64,000 bases of DNA from Albula goreensis (Eukaryota; Chordata; Actinopteri; Albuliformes; Albulidae). The DNA is taken from NCBI GenBank assembly GCA_022829145.1, contig CM040751.1, forward strand, positions 2,483,364 through 2,547,363. The letters are read 5' to 3'. Below the pieces are notes generated by a model that was given only the letters and a program-made list of their open reading frames with translations, made no database searches and was not told the DNA's origin. The stretch's first letter is position 1. Each line of letters begins with the position of its first letter. This document shows, piece after piece, positions 30,701 to 41,019 of this stretch. The position numbers and the translations under genes are program-made.

Positions 30701-33700
30701 GAAGAGCTGCTACAGATACACTATATAACAGCCAGACAGTCATCTGCAGAGTTCCTCCCTTCCTCTGTACTCGCTGAGCTGCTCCCTCCGATGGGATGAA
30801 GAATGGATATGTCATATCTCATGGACATCACATTGCTGCAGGGTCTTGTTGTCGTTGGAGTGCGCCAGAGATCTTTCTCCTGTCGGCGAATGGAGACTCC
30901 AGCGGTGAGCCTCCTCAGGGCCATGTCACCAGCCGCAGTTACAAGCAGCAATTCACAGACAGGACCTGAGTTCATGCGTGGGAGGTGTAGTTCACACCAA
31001 CATTCGATCCATCTGAGTGAGCTATCTGAGTAATTACAGCAAAGAGGGAAAAAAAACATAATGTACACTGAAAAATAATCTTGCTATTTTATATGATAGA
31101 TGATTATGTAATTTGAATGATATTTCAAATTATTTCTTACATTTTTAAATACCAATATAAATAAATATGTTTTTTGTCTTGAGTTTGACCAAAAATGATA
31201 AGATAAAATACAGTCAAGTAATGCCCATCCAATTCTTCATTTGTAATCCACAGTATTTGAAGTATATTAGGGATGAATGAGGGATTGTAGGAGATGTTAA
31301 AGGCCAGTTGGCACCCGTTGGTTTATAACATAATAATAACGTTAAAAATATGGACTGACTCTCCGGTACTCCACTATAGTGCAAAACATTTCCGAACTAA
31401 CAGTGCGCCATTCTTTCACTGCACAGAAGGCCATTATGTAGTCCACTACAGTACAAAACATTCCAAATCAACAGTGTGCCATTTTGTCATTGCACAGGAA
31501 ACCATTATGTAGAATCGCTATTCATATTTCCCCAGCGGCCAGTGCATGAGGTTGTCTTTACTCCAGCTCAAACAATGGGCCACAGTCCCATGAATAAGGA
31601 AGAACCTCGAAGTGCGTAAGAACCTCGGAGTGGTTCCAGACAACACACTGACCCTCTCCGAGAACATCACAGCGGTGAGCTGAAGGTGCAGATCCTTCCT
31701 GTGTCGCGTCGGGAGAACCCGCCCCTTTTTCACCACCTTCTCCACGCATCTGCTAGTCCAAGCGACGGTACTCTCCCGCCTGGACTACCGCAACTCTCTC
31801 CTTGCTGGCCTTCCAGCAGCTTCCATCTGATCCTTGCAGCTTATTCAGAATGCTGCTGCTAGTCTTGGTCTTCGACCTTCCCAGACGCTCCCATGTCGCT
31901 CCACTCCTCACTGACATCTACCTGTCTTGGCGCGTATCAGGTTCAAGACATTGGTGCTTGCCTTTGAGGGTGTCAAGAGGATTGCCCCGTCCTATCTTTA
32001 AAAGATTATCAGACCCTACATGCCTTCCCGTTTGCTCCGATCTGCGTCTTCAGCGCGCCTGGTGCCCTCTCCTCTCCATGCCTGCACTTCCCGGTCACGT
32101 CTGCTGTCTGTTCTGCCTCCCTGCTGGTGGAATGACCTTCCAACGGAGGTCAGAACAGCAGAGAGTCTGTCCACCTTCAAGCACAGACCGAAGACTCACC
32201 TCTTCAGGACGTACCTCTCTCCTTCCCTCCCTAGCACTCCTACTTATCCATAGTTTCACTTGTAGCGGCCTAATTTTGTTGGCTTAGGATTGTTGTTGAT
32301 TTTACTAAAGTTTTTTTTTTTTCATTTTTCTTCAACAGGTCATCCACAGGGCTCAGTCCATGCTAACTCTTCTGGAACTTGAGACTTTTACCCCTCTCAG
32401 CACTTTAACACTCTCGTCCCGGAAAAAATGCACTTTGTGTTGTGGCTAATAGCATCTGCTAAATGCCTGTAATGTAATGTAATGCATAAAGCACTTAATT
32501 TAAGCTTCAGCCTTTAAACACAATACTGACTGAGAGAAAACATCTGTCTCTGTGGGTAAAATAATATTCTTCCTTTTCGTTTTGTTCTCCTGTCATTCAG
32601 TTAGTTCTTCCATTCTGTGTCTTCCTCTGCACATGTGATTTTTGGGCTGTTGTGCTATCCTTAATGTGGGGGTCCTGTCTCCTCGTAATGGGTGCCTAAG
32701 GACAGGTAAGATGGCGCAGGGCAGACTGGGGTTCGGTCCAGTGATTTGCGTCAGAGTTGGTTTGCAGCTGGCACCTCAAGCTAGCATTAGTAAGGCCTGC
32801 TGTAAGTTCTGGGTTTGGTCGGGCTAGCATTACTGAGGCGTGCACTAAGCACTGGGTTTAGACAGGCTAGCATTACTAAGGCCTGCACTAAGCACTGGGT
32901 TTAGACAGGCTAGCATTACTGAGACCTGCACTAAGCACTGGGTTTAGACAGGCTAGCATTACTGAGGCCTGCACTAAGCACTGGGTTTAGACAGGCTAGC
33001 ATTACTAAGGCCTGCACTAAGCACTGGGTTTAGACAGGCTAGCATTACTGAGGCCTGCACTAAGCACTGGGTTTAAACAGGCTAGCATTACTGAGGCTTG
33101 CACTAAGCACTGGGTTTAGACAGGCTAGCATTACTGAGGCCTGCACTAAGCACTGGGTTTAGACAGGCTAGCATTACTGAGGCTTGCACTAAGCACTGGG
33201 TTTAGACAGGATAGCATTACTAAGGTCTGCACTAAGCACTGGGTTTAGTCAGGCTAGCATTACTGAGGCCTGCTGTAAGGTCTGGGTTTAGTCATGCTAG
33301 TATTACTAAGGCCTGCACTAAGCACTGGGTTTAGACAGGCTAGCATTACTGAGGCCTGCACTAAGCACTGGGTTTAGACAGGCTAGCATTACTGAGGCCT
33401 GCACTAAGCACTGGGTTTAGACAGGCTAGCATTACTGAGGCCTGCACTAAGCACTGGGTTTAGACAGGCTAGCATTACTAAGGCCTGCACTAAGCACTGG
33501 GTTTAGACAGGCTAGCATTACTGAGGCCTGCACTAAGCACTGGGTTTAGACAGGCTAGCATTACTAAGGCCTGCACTAAGCACTGGGTTTAGACAGGCTA
33601 GCATCACTGAGGCTTGCACTAAGCACTGGGTTTAGACAGGCTAGCATTACTGAGGCCTGCACTAAGCACTGGGTTTAGTCAGGCTAGCATTACTAAGGCC

Positions 33701-36700
33701 TGCACTAAGCACTGGGTTTAGACAGGCTAGCATCACTGAGGCCTGCACTAAGCACTGGGTTTAGACAGGCTAGCATTACTGAGGCCTGCACTAAGCACTG
33801 GGTTTAGACAGGCTAGCATTACAGAGGCCTGCACTAAGCACTGGGTTTAGTCAGGCTAGCATTACTGAGGCCTGCTGTAAGGTCTGGGTTTAGTCATGCT
33901 AGTATTACTAAGGCCTGCACTAAGCACTGGGTTTAGACAGGCTAGCATTACTAAGGCCTGCACTAAGCACTGGGTTTAGACAGGCTAGCATTACTGAGGC
34001 CTGCACTAAGCACTGGGTTTAGTCAGGCTAGCATTACTAAGGCCTGCACTAAGCACTGGGTTTAGTCAGGCTAGCATTACTAAGGCCTGCACTAAGCGCT
34101 TGGTTTAGTCAGGCTAGCATTACTAAGGCCTGCACTAAGCACTTGGTTTAGTCAGGCTAGCATTACTAAGGCCTGCACTAAGCTCTTGGTTTAGTCAGGC
34201 TAGCATCACTGAGGCCTGCTCTAAGATCTGGGTTTAATCTTGTTAGCATTACTGAGGCCTTCTCTAAGCTCTGGGTTTAGTAATGCTAGCCTGTCTAAAC
34301 CCAGAGCTTAGTGCAGGTTTAGTAATGGCTAGCCTGACTGAGGCCTGCTCTAGTGCAGGCCTCTGTAATTTAGCCTGTTAAACCCAGTGCTTAGTGCTGA
34401 GGCCTGCTCTAAGCCTCTGGGTTTATCTTGTTAGCATCACTGCAGGCCTCAGTAATCTAGCCTGACTAAACCCAGTGCTAGTCTGGGTTTATCTTGTTAG
34501 TCTAAAACCCATTACTGCAAGCCTTAGTAATGGCCTGTCTAAACTCTGGGTTTAGTAATGCTAGCCTGTCTAAAGCCAGAGCTTAGTGCAGGCCTCAGTA
34601 ATGCTAGCTCTGGGTTTTGGCCTGTCCAGGAAACAGCACGCCCCCCTGAAAGCACTCAGCCGAGTCCGTCGACAGACACATGAAGGACGTTGAGGTCCCA
34701 CTATCCAAGACTAAGTGAAGATATGCGGAAATGGCTCCTTCAAAAAGCTATGCTCTACTAAACATGAATAAATGATTCCCCCCAGCCAGTTTGCCTTGTT
34801 GAGTCTATTTTTATAAAGATAAGCCTTTGGTATGCGCTGTGGACCTCTGATACCCCTTTATTGACTTTGGTTTATATGTCATAAATAGCTTAGCATCTTT
34901 TACAGAAGATGGTCTAGAGATTGAAGACATAACACACAGCAATTAATACACAATAATAACAACACATAAACAGATACCAGAAAGTATGGAGGGCAAAATG
35001 TAAGCAACTGTTGAAACTTTGATCACACTTCTAGGAGATATTTCAGGCATATCATCTTTGTTTACTGACACTTCTTTTCAGGCAAACAGTCCTCAGTAAT
35101 GAGTCATATAGCGGCCAAACTTAGTCAGTAATCACATGATTGCAATGGAAATAAAGGCAGAAATCAGATATAAACCATAAGCATTTACATAGTCACACTC
35201 AAAAATACACACACACATTCACACAGAGAAGTAAATGTCCTGTTCTGTTCCACGGAAAACAACAACCCAAGTCACAGCAGTTCCTCACCGCACGCTTACT
35301 GAGTTAAAGAAGCTGCCCTCTTCTCGGCTACTCTAACCATTACTGTGGAAGCACACACAGGCACAGAGTGCAAGAGACTGAGTCAGTCTGACTGTTACAG
35401 TGGAAACGCACACAGGCGGAGAGCGAAAGAGAGAAGCGGACTGCAGTACACCGGTCATATGGGACACAGCAGGCTGGGTGTTACCCTATGGTGTCAGCGT
35501 AGCGATCCAGACAGCGCCAATACAAATACCGTATCCGTAAAACAGCGCAGGGCAGCTGAGCCGCGCAACACTATCTCTCCTGTAGGGAGAGGTGTCAGAG
35601 ATGGCGGCATGAAATTCCCAGGGTAAGTATCACTTTTAAAAGTGGGTCCGTTGTGGGTGCTCATATGATTTTGCTGCACTGCCAATAGGAGTCAGCGATA
35701 ACATACAACTGGCACTGCTTGGTGCCTTTTGCTTATTGGACAAAAGTATCCACAGAGGTTTCTATTGGTCATGTCATTCATTACCCATGTATAACTGGGG
35801 ATTAATGGTTTCCATTAGGACAGAGGAGATGCAGTTGCCCTTATCACCATTGTACTTTAACCTTCACCGTCAAAACAACGCAGAGCATCGCAGCATCACT
35901 ATTGTTCTCATTCGCCGTGTTTACCTGAAAGGCTGTTATGCGGCATACGTGCAAACCTAGGCATCGGCAAATTTGCATTTTGGTTTTACTAATATTTCCA
36001 TTACAGAGTTAGAGTCATGTTCGAAGGCCTTACCACCCGATGTCTCGGTCACGGTCGAGGACTCACTGAGGAAGGTTACGGTCACGATCGAGGACACACT
36101 GAGGAAGTTACAGTCATGTTTGGAGAACTCGTTGCCCAATGTTATGGTCAAAATCAAGGACTCAGAGTTGGAAGACTCACTGAGAAAAGTTACAGTCAGA
36201 TTTGGAATACTCACTTAGCAAAGTTACAGTCAGATTTGAAATACTCATTATTAAAAGTTACAGTCATGCTTGGAGGACTCCCTGGGGGGTGTGACAACCC
36301 CGCTTGCACTTCCCTGCTTTACTACACACTTGTATTTTTCACAACCACGTAAAGCAGAGGCAGAAATGATTACGGGTCAAAAACCAGCAGAGCACACCTG
36401 AGACGTTCAAACAATCCCACTTACACAGCAATGATCAATACCGGCGTGACCCGCTGACCAGAAACGCAGCCCAGTTACACAAACTGCGTACGGTGCCCGT
36501 ATCAGCTTCCATCACGCTGTCCGGTATCAAGTTACGCTTCTTTTACTACTGCCTGAGAAAGACACCGTTCGCACATCGAACACGAGCTACCGGACAGGGC
36601 CAGATGTGGACATTTCATGCTTGGTCATGTGATCTCAGCACGCAGAGGCTACACTCAGTCACTTGGAGGGATAAACTGAGCAAAGATGGATGGCGCAGTT

Positions 36701-38511
36701 ACACAACGAGGGCTCTGTGTGCACGCGAGGCTCCAACTGTCAGAGAGGGGCTTAAAGAACAGAAATATTTTTAACATTGTGGTGTTGCGTTTTTGAGATT
36801 CAGTGTTTTTGTGATTGTGATGTTTTTTTCTCAGAATGTGCAGGCTCTGCTCAATACATTACCCCCCAAAACCCCCAATTCCTTTATCAAAGTTCCCCCC
36901 ACAAAAAAAAAAAAAACCTGCCACGTCCCGAGCCACAGTGGCCCCCCAACACCCCTGTGTGTCACCGCCACACCCTCCAGTGTCACCACCAAATACTACA
37001 CCCCCCACTCCTCCACTCCTCTCTCATTCCAGCATCACAGTCAGGGATGGAGGGAGAAAGATAGCCCTTCATGCAGAGTGGTGCAGGAGCATCCCTGATT
37101 CGGACAGTGCGTGGAGCACCCACGCCTCAGCCGTACCTCCCCAGCATGGTCTAAATGAGGGAGGAAGCACTGGGGAGGACCAGCGCGCACAGGCTGCAAT
37201 GCAGCGCAGACACAGGGAGACTGCAGCGCAGACACTGGGGAGACTGCAGCGCAGGCACAAGGGAGACTGCAGCGCAGGCACAGGGGAGACTGCAGCGCAG
37301 ACACAGGGGAGGCTGCAGCGCAGGCACAGGGGAGGCTGCAGCGCAGACACAGGGGAGACTGCAGCGCAGAAACAGGGGAGACTGCAACGCAGAGGGACTG
37401 CCCATCATGCAGATACATTAGGAAACTTACAAAGTGCCAGACTCAAAATATAAAACAGCACAGCACAGCACACTGGCTCACACCACACACAGTGCACCAC
37501 ACACAGTGCACCATGTAAAACAACATCGCTTTAGATCCAGTACAAACATGAACACACTGGGGCTCGATAGAGCATCATGTGGAAATGAATCACAGGAATG
37601 AACGTGTAAGTACAGCTTCCACAGGTACAGGTGCAGAGCAGAGGTACAGGTAGATGGAGACGAGGAACGGGACAGTGGAGTGGGAGTTTTGGGGGAGAGG
37701 GGGCTGGAGAATGACGGGATAGGGGAGTGGGTGTTTTGGGCAGGGGGGGGGGTAGAGGATGTCTCTGTTCTGGCCAGGAATTCTCCCTGAGTGGTCAGTA
37801 TTGATTCTGTTCCCCACTGGCGGATCCTTTTAGCTACAGAATTAAATATAGTCTGTGACATAAACATTTAGGCACACACGTACACACGCGCGCGTACATG
37901 TGCAACCACACAAACATACACACACACTCACAAGCGCACTCTCACTAATGCAAACACGCTCACGCACACGTACACACACTAAAAGTACTCTCCCCTGCAT
38001 TTTAGCGCTCCTGGCGCGGATCTGACTGCACACGGTCACATATGCGATGTGTATCCAGACAAACACCTTTCCCTCCTGACTCAAATCAGTTCTGCAAAAT
38101 GTTCCTGGCGGAGTCTGGAGGAACAGCCTCTCTGTCCAGGCTGAGAAATTGCATCTCAGTCTCCCGATATAGGCAGAGTGGGAGGACATACCCAAATAAA
38201 CCAGCCAAAGCAACAAGTAAATAGCCATGCAGTATTAAGGGCTGCCCTCCTTCCCTTCTTTAATTTGTGCAAGCGGTGCAGAAACGTGGAGATTTTGGCT
38301 GCCACCCCGGTACAGATGAGGACAGTGAGTGCAGAAGCAGAGAGCAGGAGAGAGAGAGAGAGAGAGAGCGTGAGATAGGGGAGGAATGCAAACGACCGCG
38401 GCGGCCGGCAGACTCACCGAACAGCAGAGTGACAGCGAGGCCGGCGTGGACCACGTCGCCCGAACGGGCTCGACTGCGGAGGACCGACCCGCTGCTTCTC
38501 CAAAGCTCCAT
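14917..38511 (-). CDS. scn4b: scn4b, voltage-gated sodium channel beta-4 subunit (complete, five coding exons)
   Basis: A single-pass accessory subunit of neuronal and cardiac sodium channels that modulates gating; in mammals its tail can block the open pore and cause resurgent current. Coding exons, in order of transcription: 38511-38418, 18191-18028, 16852-16633, 16115-15986, 15010-14917. All splice sites are GT-AG and phases agree, giving 233 codons plus stop (human: 228). The protein has a signal peptide (exon 1), a V-type Ig domain (cysteines in LLPCTYSSC and EYICFARNP), several N-glycosylation sites (NGS, NGT, NIS, NIT), a transmembrane helix ([20 protein letters not shown]) and a short tail [20 protein letters not shown], very like human beta-4. 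The Cys in YSSC matches the human Cys58 that binds alpha subunits covalently. Intron 1 is 20.2 kb. Exon junctions were read by eye. Confidence 0.95.
15498..15509 (-). promoter_or_regulatory. CTCF-like core motif in scn4b intron 4
   Basis: GCCCCCTGGTGG on the plus strand, CCACCAGGGGGC on the minus strand, with a GCGACA flank. A complete match to the CTCF core. Confidence 0.5.
15986..16115 (-). CDS. scn4b: scn4b exon 4: transmembrane helix and open-channel-block segment
   Basis: Begins after CTCTCTACAG, completes a split Leu codon, and encodes [17 protein letters not shown], the rest of the helix, then [14 protein letters not shown]. The donor AA|GTAAGT creates an apparent in-frame stop if the intron is read through; the true reading continues in exon 5. 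Confidence 0.95.
16633..16852 (-). CDS. scn4b: scn4b exon 3: second half of Ig domain
   Basis: Encodes [20 protein letters not shown] through [20 protein letters not shown] and [20 protein letters not shown]. The DEGEYIC motif holds the second Ig cysteine. Phase 0 in, phase 1 out at GAGT|GTAAGT. Confidence 0.95.
16959..17916. repeat. Minisatellite, unit about 24-25 bp, filling most of scn4b intron 2
   Basis: Repeats of GTAAACTCTACACAGGAG followed by CTGGGG with a G run of variable length, about 950 bp. In the transcribed (minus) sense each unit reads TTTACCCCCAGCTCCTGTGT. The long [16 protein letters not shown] open frame over it is a by-product. Confidence 0.95.
18028..18191 (-). CDS. scn4b: scn4b exon 2: first half of Ig domain
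   Basis: After a CCCCCCTCAG acceptor it encodes [39 protein letters not shown] and [15 protein letters not shown]. The mature protein likely starts at LEVSVGK as in human. Both the Ig cysteine (LPC) and the alpha-linking cysteine (SSC) are present. Donor is AAG|GTGAGG, phase 0. Confidence 0.96.
19690..20090. repeat. Degenerate short-period array (AACACRATAAACAC-like)
   Basis: A-rich irregular repeats of ACACTAAACACAATAAACAC type over about 400 bp, with period drifting between about 9 and 20 bases. Confidence 0.75.
20940..21130. repeat. Three 52-bp tandem repeats in scn4b intron 1
   Basis: CTTTAATATT begins at 20987, 21039 and 21091, exactly 52 bases apart. Each unit also carries GCTAATCATTA(A/T)TTAGCTCA. 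Confidence 0.85.
21835..22300. repeat. CA-rich array with GCAGGCAGGTACACCCAC units
   Basis: CA dinucleotide runs alternate with (A/G)CACAGGCAGGTACACCC roughly every 40-50 bases. Several long open frames (up to 200 codons) on both strands are artefacts of the repeat. Confidence 0.93.
22622..23240. repeat. Minisatellite, 32-bp unit
   Basis: Near-identical units TATATTAGCACCTCCTCACT plus ATGGACACACCC, about 19 copies by length. Regular and with very little divergence, so recently homogenised. Confidence 0.95.
24200..24580. repeat. Nested direct duplications
   Basis: ATCTCTTATCTTTTAATGTT is repeated near 24,211 and 24,250. A larger segment starting CTTCTCAGTCAGGACCCTTT near 24,294 recurs near 24,456, and both copies are followed by similar GCAGACT and CTCCTTTCCTCC motifs. 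Confidence 0.75.
24727..24767. repeat. (ATAC)n microsatellite
   Basis: About ten near-perfect ATAC units. Confidence 0.95.
25330..25900. repeat. Minisatellite, 45-bp unit
   Basis: The core unit TTACAGGCCTGTGAGTGATT plus CACTCTATTTACATGGGGCT and TAGAG is near-perfect at 25,600-25,850. Diverged copies flank it on both sides. Confidence 0.93.
27196..27222. repeat. (ATT)n microsatellite
   Basis: About nine ATT units. Confidence 0.95.
28125..29260. repeat. Short-unit minisatellite built from CTACAGATC and CTACAGCCC nonamers
   Basis: More than 1.1 kb of 9-mers CTACAGATC, CTACAGCCC, CTGCAGCCC and AGATTTAAAGCCC, combined irregularly. It decays to the right into CTCTACAGCCC-like copies. Many BglII-like AGATCT sites result. 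Confidence 0.93.
29782..31600. repeat. A-B-A-B tandem duplication
   Basis: Block A (about 29,782-29,990) recurs at about 30,466-30,680, starting GCTGCAGAATGCACCGTGTG. Block B (about 30,215-30,430) recurs at about 31,300-31,600, containing TATGGACTGACTCTCCGGTA and ACAATGGGCCACAGTCC. Copies differ by scattered substitutions and small indels. B2 also has an internal repeat with GCACAG..ACCATTATGTAG. Confidence 0.85.
31580..32482 (+). mobile_element. Decayed L2-like LINE, 3' end of reverse transcriptase region and tail
   Basis: Translation in shifting frames gives [37 protein letters not shown] and [20 protein letters not shown], which are hallmark segments after the reverse transcriptase domain of L2-type (Maui/CR1-L2) elements. 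The element ends TGTAATGTAATGTAATG, a typical short tandem L2 tail. Stops and frameshifts make it non-functional. The 5' part is missing (5' truncation). Confidence 0.85.
32820..34640. repeat. Minisatellite, 43-bp unit, with a scrambled inverted right end
   Basis: Units CCTGCACTAAGCACTGGGTT plus TAGACAGGCTAGCATTACTG and AGG repeat over about 1.45 kb with low divergence. From about 34,264 the array becomes a mosaic of short forward and reverse-complement pieces of the same unit. Confidence 0.95.
36030..36285. repeat. Diverged tandem repeats, period about 33-36 bp
   Basis: GAGGACTCACTGAGGAAGGT and GAAGTTACAGTCATGTTTGG variants recur about seven times. Confidence 0.75.
37190..37400. repeat. Minisatellite, 23-bp unit
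   Basis: AGACTGCAGCGCAGGCACAG plus GGG recurs about eight or nine times. It lacks stop codons in several frames, so open frames appear on both strands (QRRHRG, CLRCSLP). Confidence 0.9.
37880..37990. repeat. CA/GC-rich simple sequence
   Basis: ACACACGCGCGCGTACATG and CACACACTCACAAGCGCAC tracts, purine-pyrimidine alternating and so able to form Z-DNA. Confidence 0.7.
38418..38511 (-). CDS. scn4b: scn4b exon 1: start codon and signal peptide
   Basis: ATG at 38511-38509 opens [20 protein letters not shown] and continues [11 protein letters not shown], then one base (G) before GTGAGT. This joins GA of exon 2 to give [14 protein letters not shown], so cleavage after YAQG is likely. The phase-1 exit is the one used by vertebrate beta subunits. 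An open frame extends further upstream with other Met codons, but only this start gives a signal peptide of normal length. Confidence 0.88.
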
Positions 38512-39230
38512 GTCTGTCTGTCTGTCCGTCTGCCTGGGGCTCCTCGTGTCCGCCTGTCCGTATGTCCGTCCGTCTGTCTGTCTACTCATCGGCCCCGCGC
38601 GTCTCTGGGTGTGAGCCGGAGTTGGGTTCGGGGGGGGGGGGGGTGGGATGGGGGTGAGGGAGGGGTGAAGGGAGGAGGAGGAGGAAAAGAGGGGGCGGAG
38701 GAGGGAGGCGGGACGCGCACCAAAAAACAACACAGTGAAAGATAAAAAAAAAAATATGAGCAAGGGTTCTGTCGCTTAGCTGTTGTCCTGCAGAAGACTC
38801 TCAAGTCCCAAAGAGAGGAGAGGGGACCAGGCTGGCGCTGGGAAGCAGAGGAAGCGAGGGAGAGAGAAAGAGTGCAGCACTCTCAACCCTTTAAGATGCC
38901 AGAGGAGGGACAGAGACAGGGAGAGGGGTCAGGGTGAAGGAGAGCACCTGCCCGGTGGTGGAGGTACCGGTCAACGGCCCCTCTGTGTCCACCCGCTGTG
39001 CCTGGAGACACGGAGGGGAGGAAGGGAGAGAGGGAAGGAGGGTGGGGGGTTAAAATGCTACAGGAAAGAAAGGAGGAGCAGAGAGTGGAGCGGAATCCAG
39101 CCTGGTGTGGGCTCGTCAGCCGGTTCCTGAATGAGGAACTGCAGAGACTGGCGATAGCTGCGGCGTGGTGGGGGGGGGGAGAGCCGAGCGTTGAGCGCAG
39201 CCAGCAGCAAACAGACAGCGTGGGGAGGTG
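38512..39230 (-). promoter_or_regulatory. scn4b: scn4b upstream region: GC/CpG-rich, G-tract and purine-rich
   Basis: Just upstream of exon 1 (higher coordinates) lie CTGTCCGTCTGTCTG repeats, a run of 14 G at 38,630-38,643 continuing G-rich to about 38,710, and CpG-containing purine-rich sequence. No TATA box was noticed in the minus orientation near 38.55 kb. The transcription start cannot be placed. Confidence 0.45.
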
Positions 39231-39530
39231 TGAGCGAGGGAGAGAGAGAGAGAGAGGTAGAGAGAGAGAGCGGGAGAGTGGGAGAGAGAGGGAGAGCCGG
39301 GGAGAGAGGTAGAGAGAGCGGTACAGTGAGAGAGAGAGGGGGAGCTTGCGAGAGAGGTAGAGCGGGAGAGAGAGAGAGGGAGCTAGTGAGCAAGGGAGAG
39401 AGAGAGAGAGAGAGGGAGCTAGTGAGTGAGGGAGAGAGAGAGGGAACTAGTGAGCGAGGGAGAGGGAGAGAGAGAGAGAGGGAGCTTGTGAGAGAGGCAG
39501 AGCGGGAGAGAGAGAGCTGCTGCAGAGGCT
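39225..39530. repeat. (GA)n-rich polypurine tract about 300 bp
   Basis: GAGAGAGAGAGAGGTAGAGA-type sequence interrupted by GGGAGC, GGTAGAG and AGCTAGTGAG units. A polypyrimidine stretch follows at about 39,685-39,800 (CTCTCTCTCTCT). Confidence 0.93.
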
Positions 39531-39800
39531 GAGAGAATGGAGGGGGAGTCCGTCTGTGGTGCAGCGGCTACGCTCTCGGGGATTGCAGCGGGGTTTGGGG
39601 GGTGGGGGAGGGCGGGTGGGTGGAGAGGGACACGGCCGGTCACACGGCTAGCTGCCGAAAGCTTCAGGGGGTTGGACGATCTTTCCCTCTCCTTTCCTCT
39701 CACCTCTCTCTCTCTTTCTCAATGGCTGGCTCAACTTTTCCTCCGTCTCTTGGCTCAGTGCCACTCTCTCTCTCTGTCTCTCTCTCTCTCTCCCTCCATA

Positions 39801-41015
39801 GCTCTGCTCCCCCATCGCTGCGTCCTGCGCGACTGCAAACGCACGCAGTTTTGTGCTATAGAGTTGTAGATCACAGGAATCTCTGCAGTGCAGGTGGAAA
39901 TGGGAAGCACAGTCTGGCACCGGAAAACAGCCCGATCTGATCCCACACAAAACATCCAGTGAGCGTCTGCCTGCTGTCAGAGTCACTGACACTCTCGATA
40001 TCAATACAAAGTTGTAAATACATAAACAGTCATATAAAAATACATGCGATGGACTTTTTTGCATCATACGGACTTGCCCCTCCCTGAGTTTAAAACAAGG
40101 CTGCTACGAGAGTTTCATTTGACTGACGAAATGAGCCGAGCAAACACAGATGTGGGTTGATGGGGTCCAAACCCTTAAATGGGACCCGATTCACAACTAA
40201 TTAGGACACAATCCAATGTCCATATAATTATCGTAAGCACTTCACGTGTTTGACCGTAATCAGATCGTATTATGTAAAATAAATATACTAAACTGCTAAA
40301 GTGAAAGAACGTTCTATATATTGACTCTTCTGTAGCTGGTGTGTTTTGTTCCGTGTGTATATATGTGTACGTGTGTGTGGCGCAATATGACTGGGATTTT
40401 GAGTTCCCACGCTTCTTCCCATGTTAAATAGGTAGTTGGGTTTCGTCTCTCTCTCTCTGACGTCCGCAGGATTGAAGGTTTGTGCTGACTCTTTCCGCTC
40501 CCGGTCTCTCCGCTCCAGCCGGGCTGGGGCTGGTATCACATTCTGTTCCGCGCGGCACGCCCTTGAAGTCTGCAGAAGCTGGAGTGGGTGAGGAGAGGCT
40601 GGGAAGCTGAAGGCTCTAATCGCGGAGAGGTGATCGCTAACACACGCCCTCCCAAAGGTCAGGGTAATGTAACCGTCTGGGAACATCTAGAAACAGACCG
40701 CTGTAGACTGGATCCGTCACGCTGCAGAGTGACAGCCCCATGTCCCTGCTGGATGTCGGATTTAAAACTGGTTGCAGTAGGACACACTCTGAGAGAACAC
40801 GGATCTGGGCTGTGTTTATGGCTTCACTTGATAGATGGCTGCCGTTCCCTTATGTGACATGTGAGCTCATAAACCATGAGGGGGAACAGCTGCCTTTCAG
40901 CCGCAGAAACGAGGGCCAGAGTCATGTGACTCAGAGGAAGCCTAGGGGTCTCCATAGGAATGTGCCTGGGATTACCTTAAAGCCACCCTGACTGACCTGA
41001 GAACAACAATTAGTT
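39801..41015. other. Intergenic sequence, nothing recognised
   Basis: Unique sequence with moderate GC and short open frames on both strands that look random. No exon with a recognisable domain. Confidence 0.5.
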
Positions 41016-41019
41016 TCTC

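Larger units (their letters stand above)
18192..38417 (-). other. scn4b: scn4b intron 1 (20.2 kb)
   Basis: Separates the signal-peptide exon from the Ig exons. It holds at least eight tandem arrays, CA-rich tracts, a two-part tandem duplication and a decayed L2-like LINE, all listed separately. Stretches such as 18.2-19.7, 20.1-20.9, 23.25-24.16, 25.9-28.1 and 34.65-36.0 kb show nothing I recognise beyond short simple repeats. No other coding exon was recognised inside. Confidence 0.8.

Noticed and set aside
30420-31068. Minus-strand frames of 115-131 codons
   Set aside because: They lie in the A-B-A-B duplicated blocks, and the other copy of the block does not keep the frame open.
32820-34280. 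Possible satellite/centromeric or CRISPR-like repeat
   Set aside because: It is a 43-bp minisatellite confined to 1.5 kb without unique spacers; too short and local for a centromere.
37095-37130. RE1/NRSF-like element near scn4b (GGACAGTGCGTGGAGCACC)
   Set aside because: It matches only one half-site well; the spacing and the second half do not fit the RE1 consensus.
38260-38763. Extended scn4b N-terminus starting at a Met near 38,763
   Set aside because: It would add about 84 residues of low-complexity Pro/Ser and Gln-Thr-Asp-Arg sequence before the signal peptide. The Met at 38511 gives a normal length.
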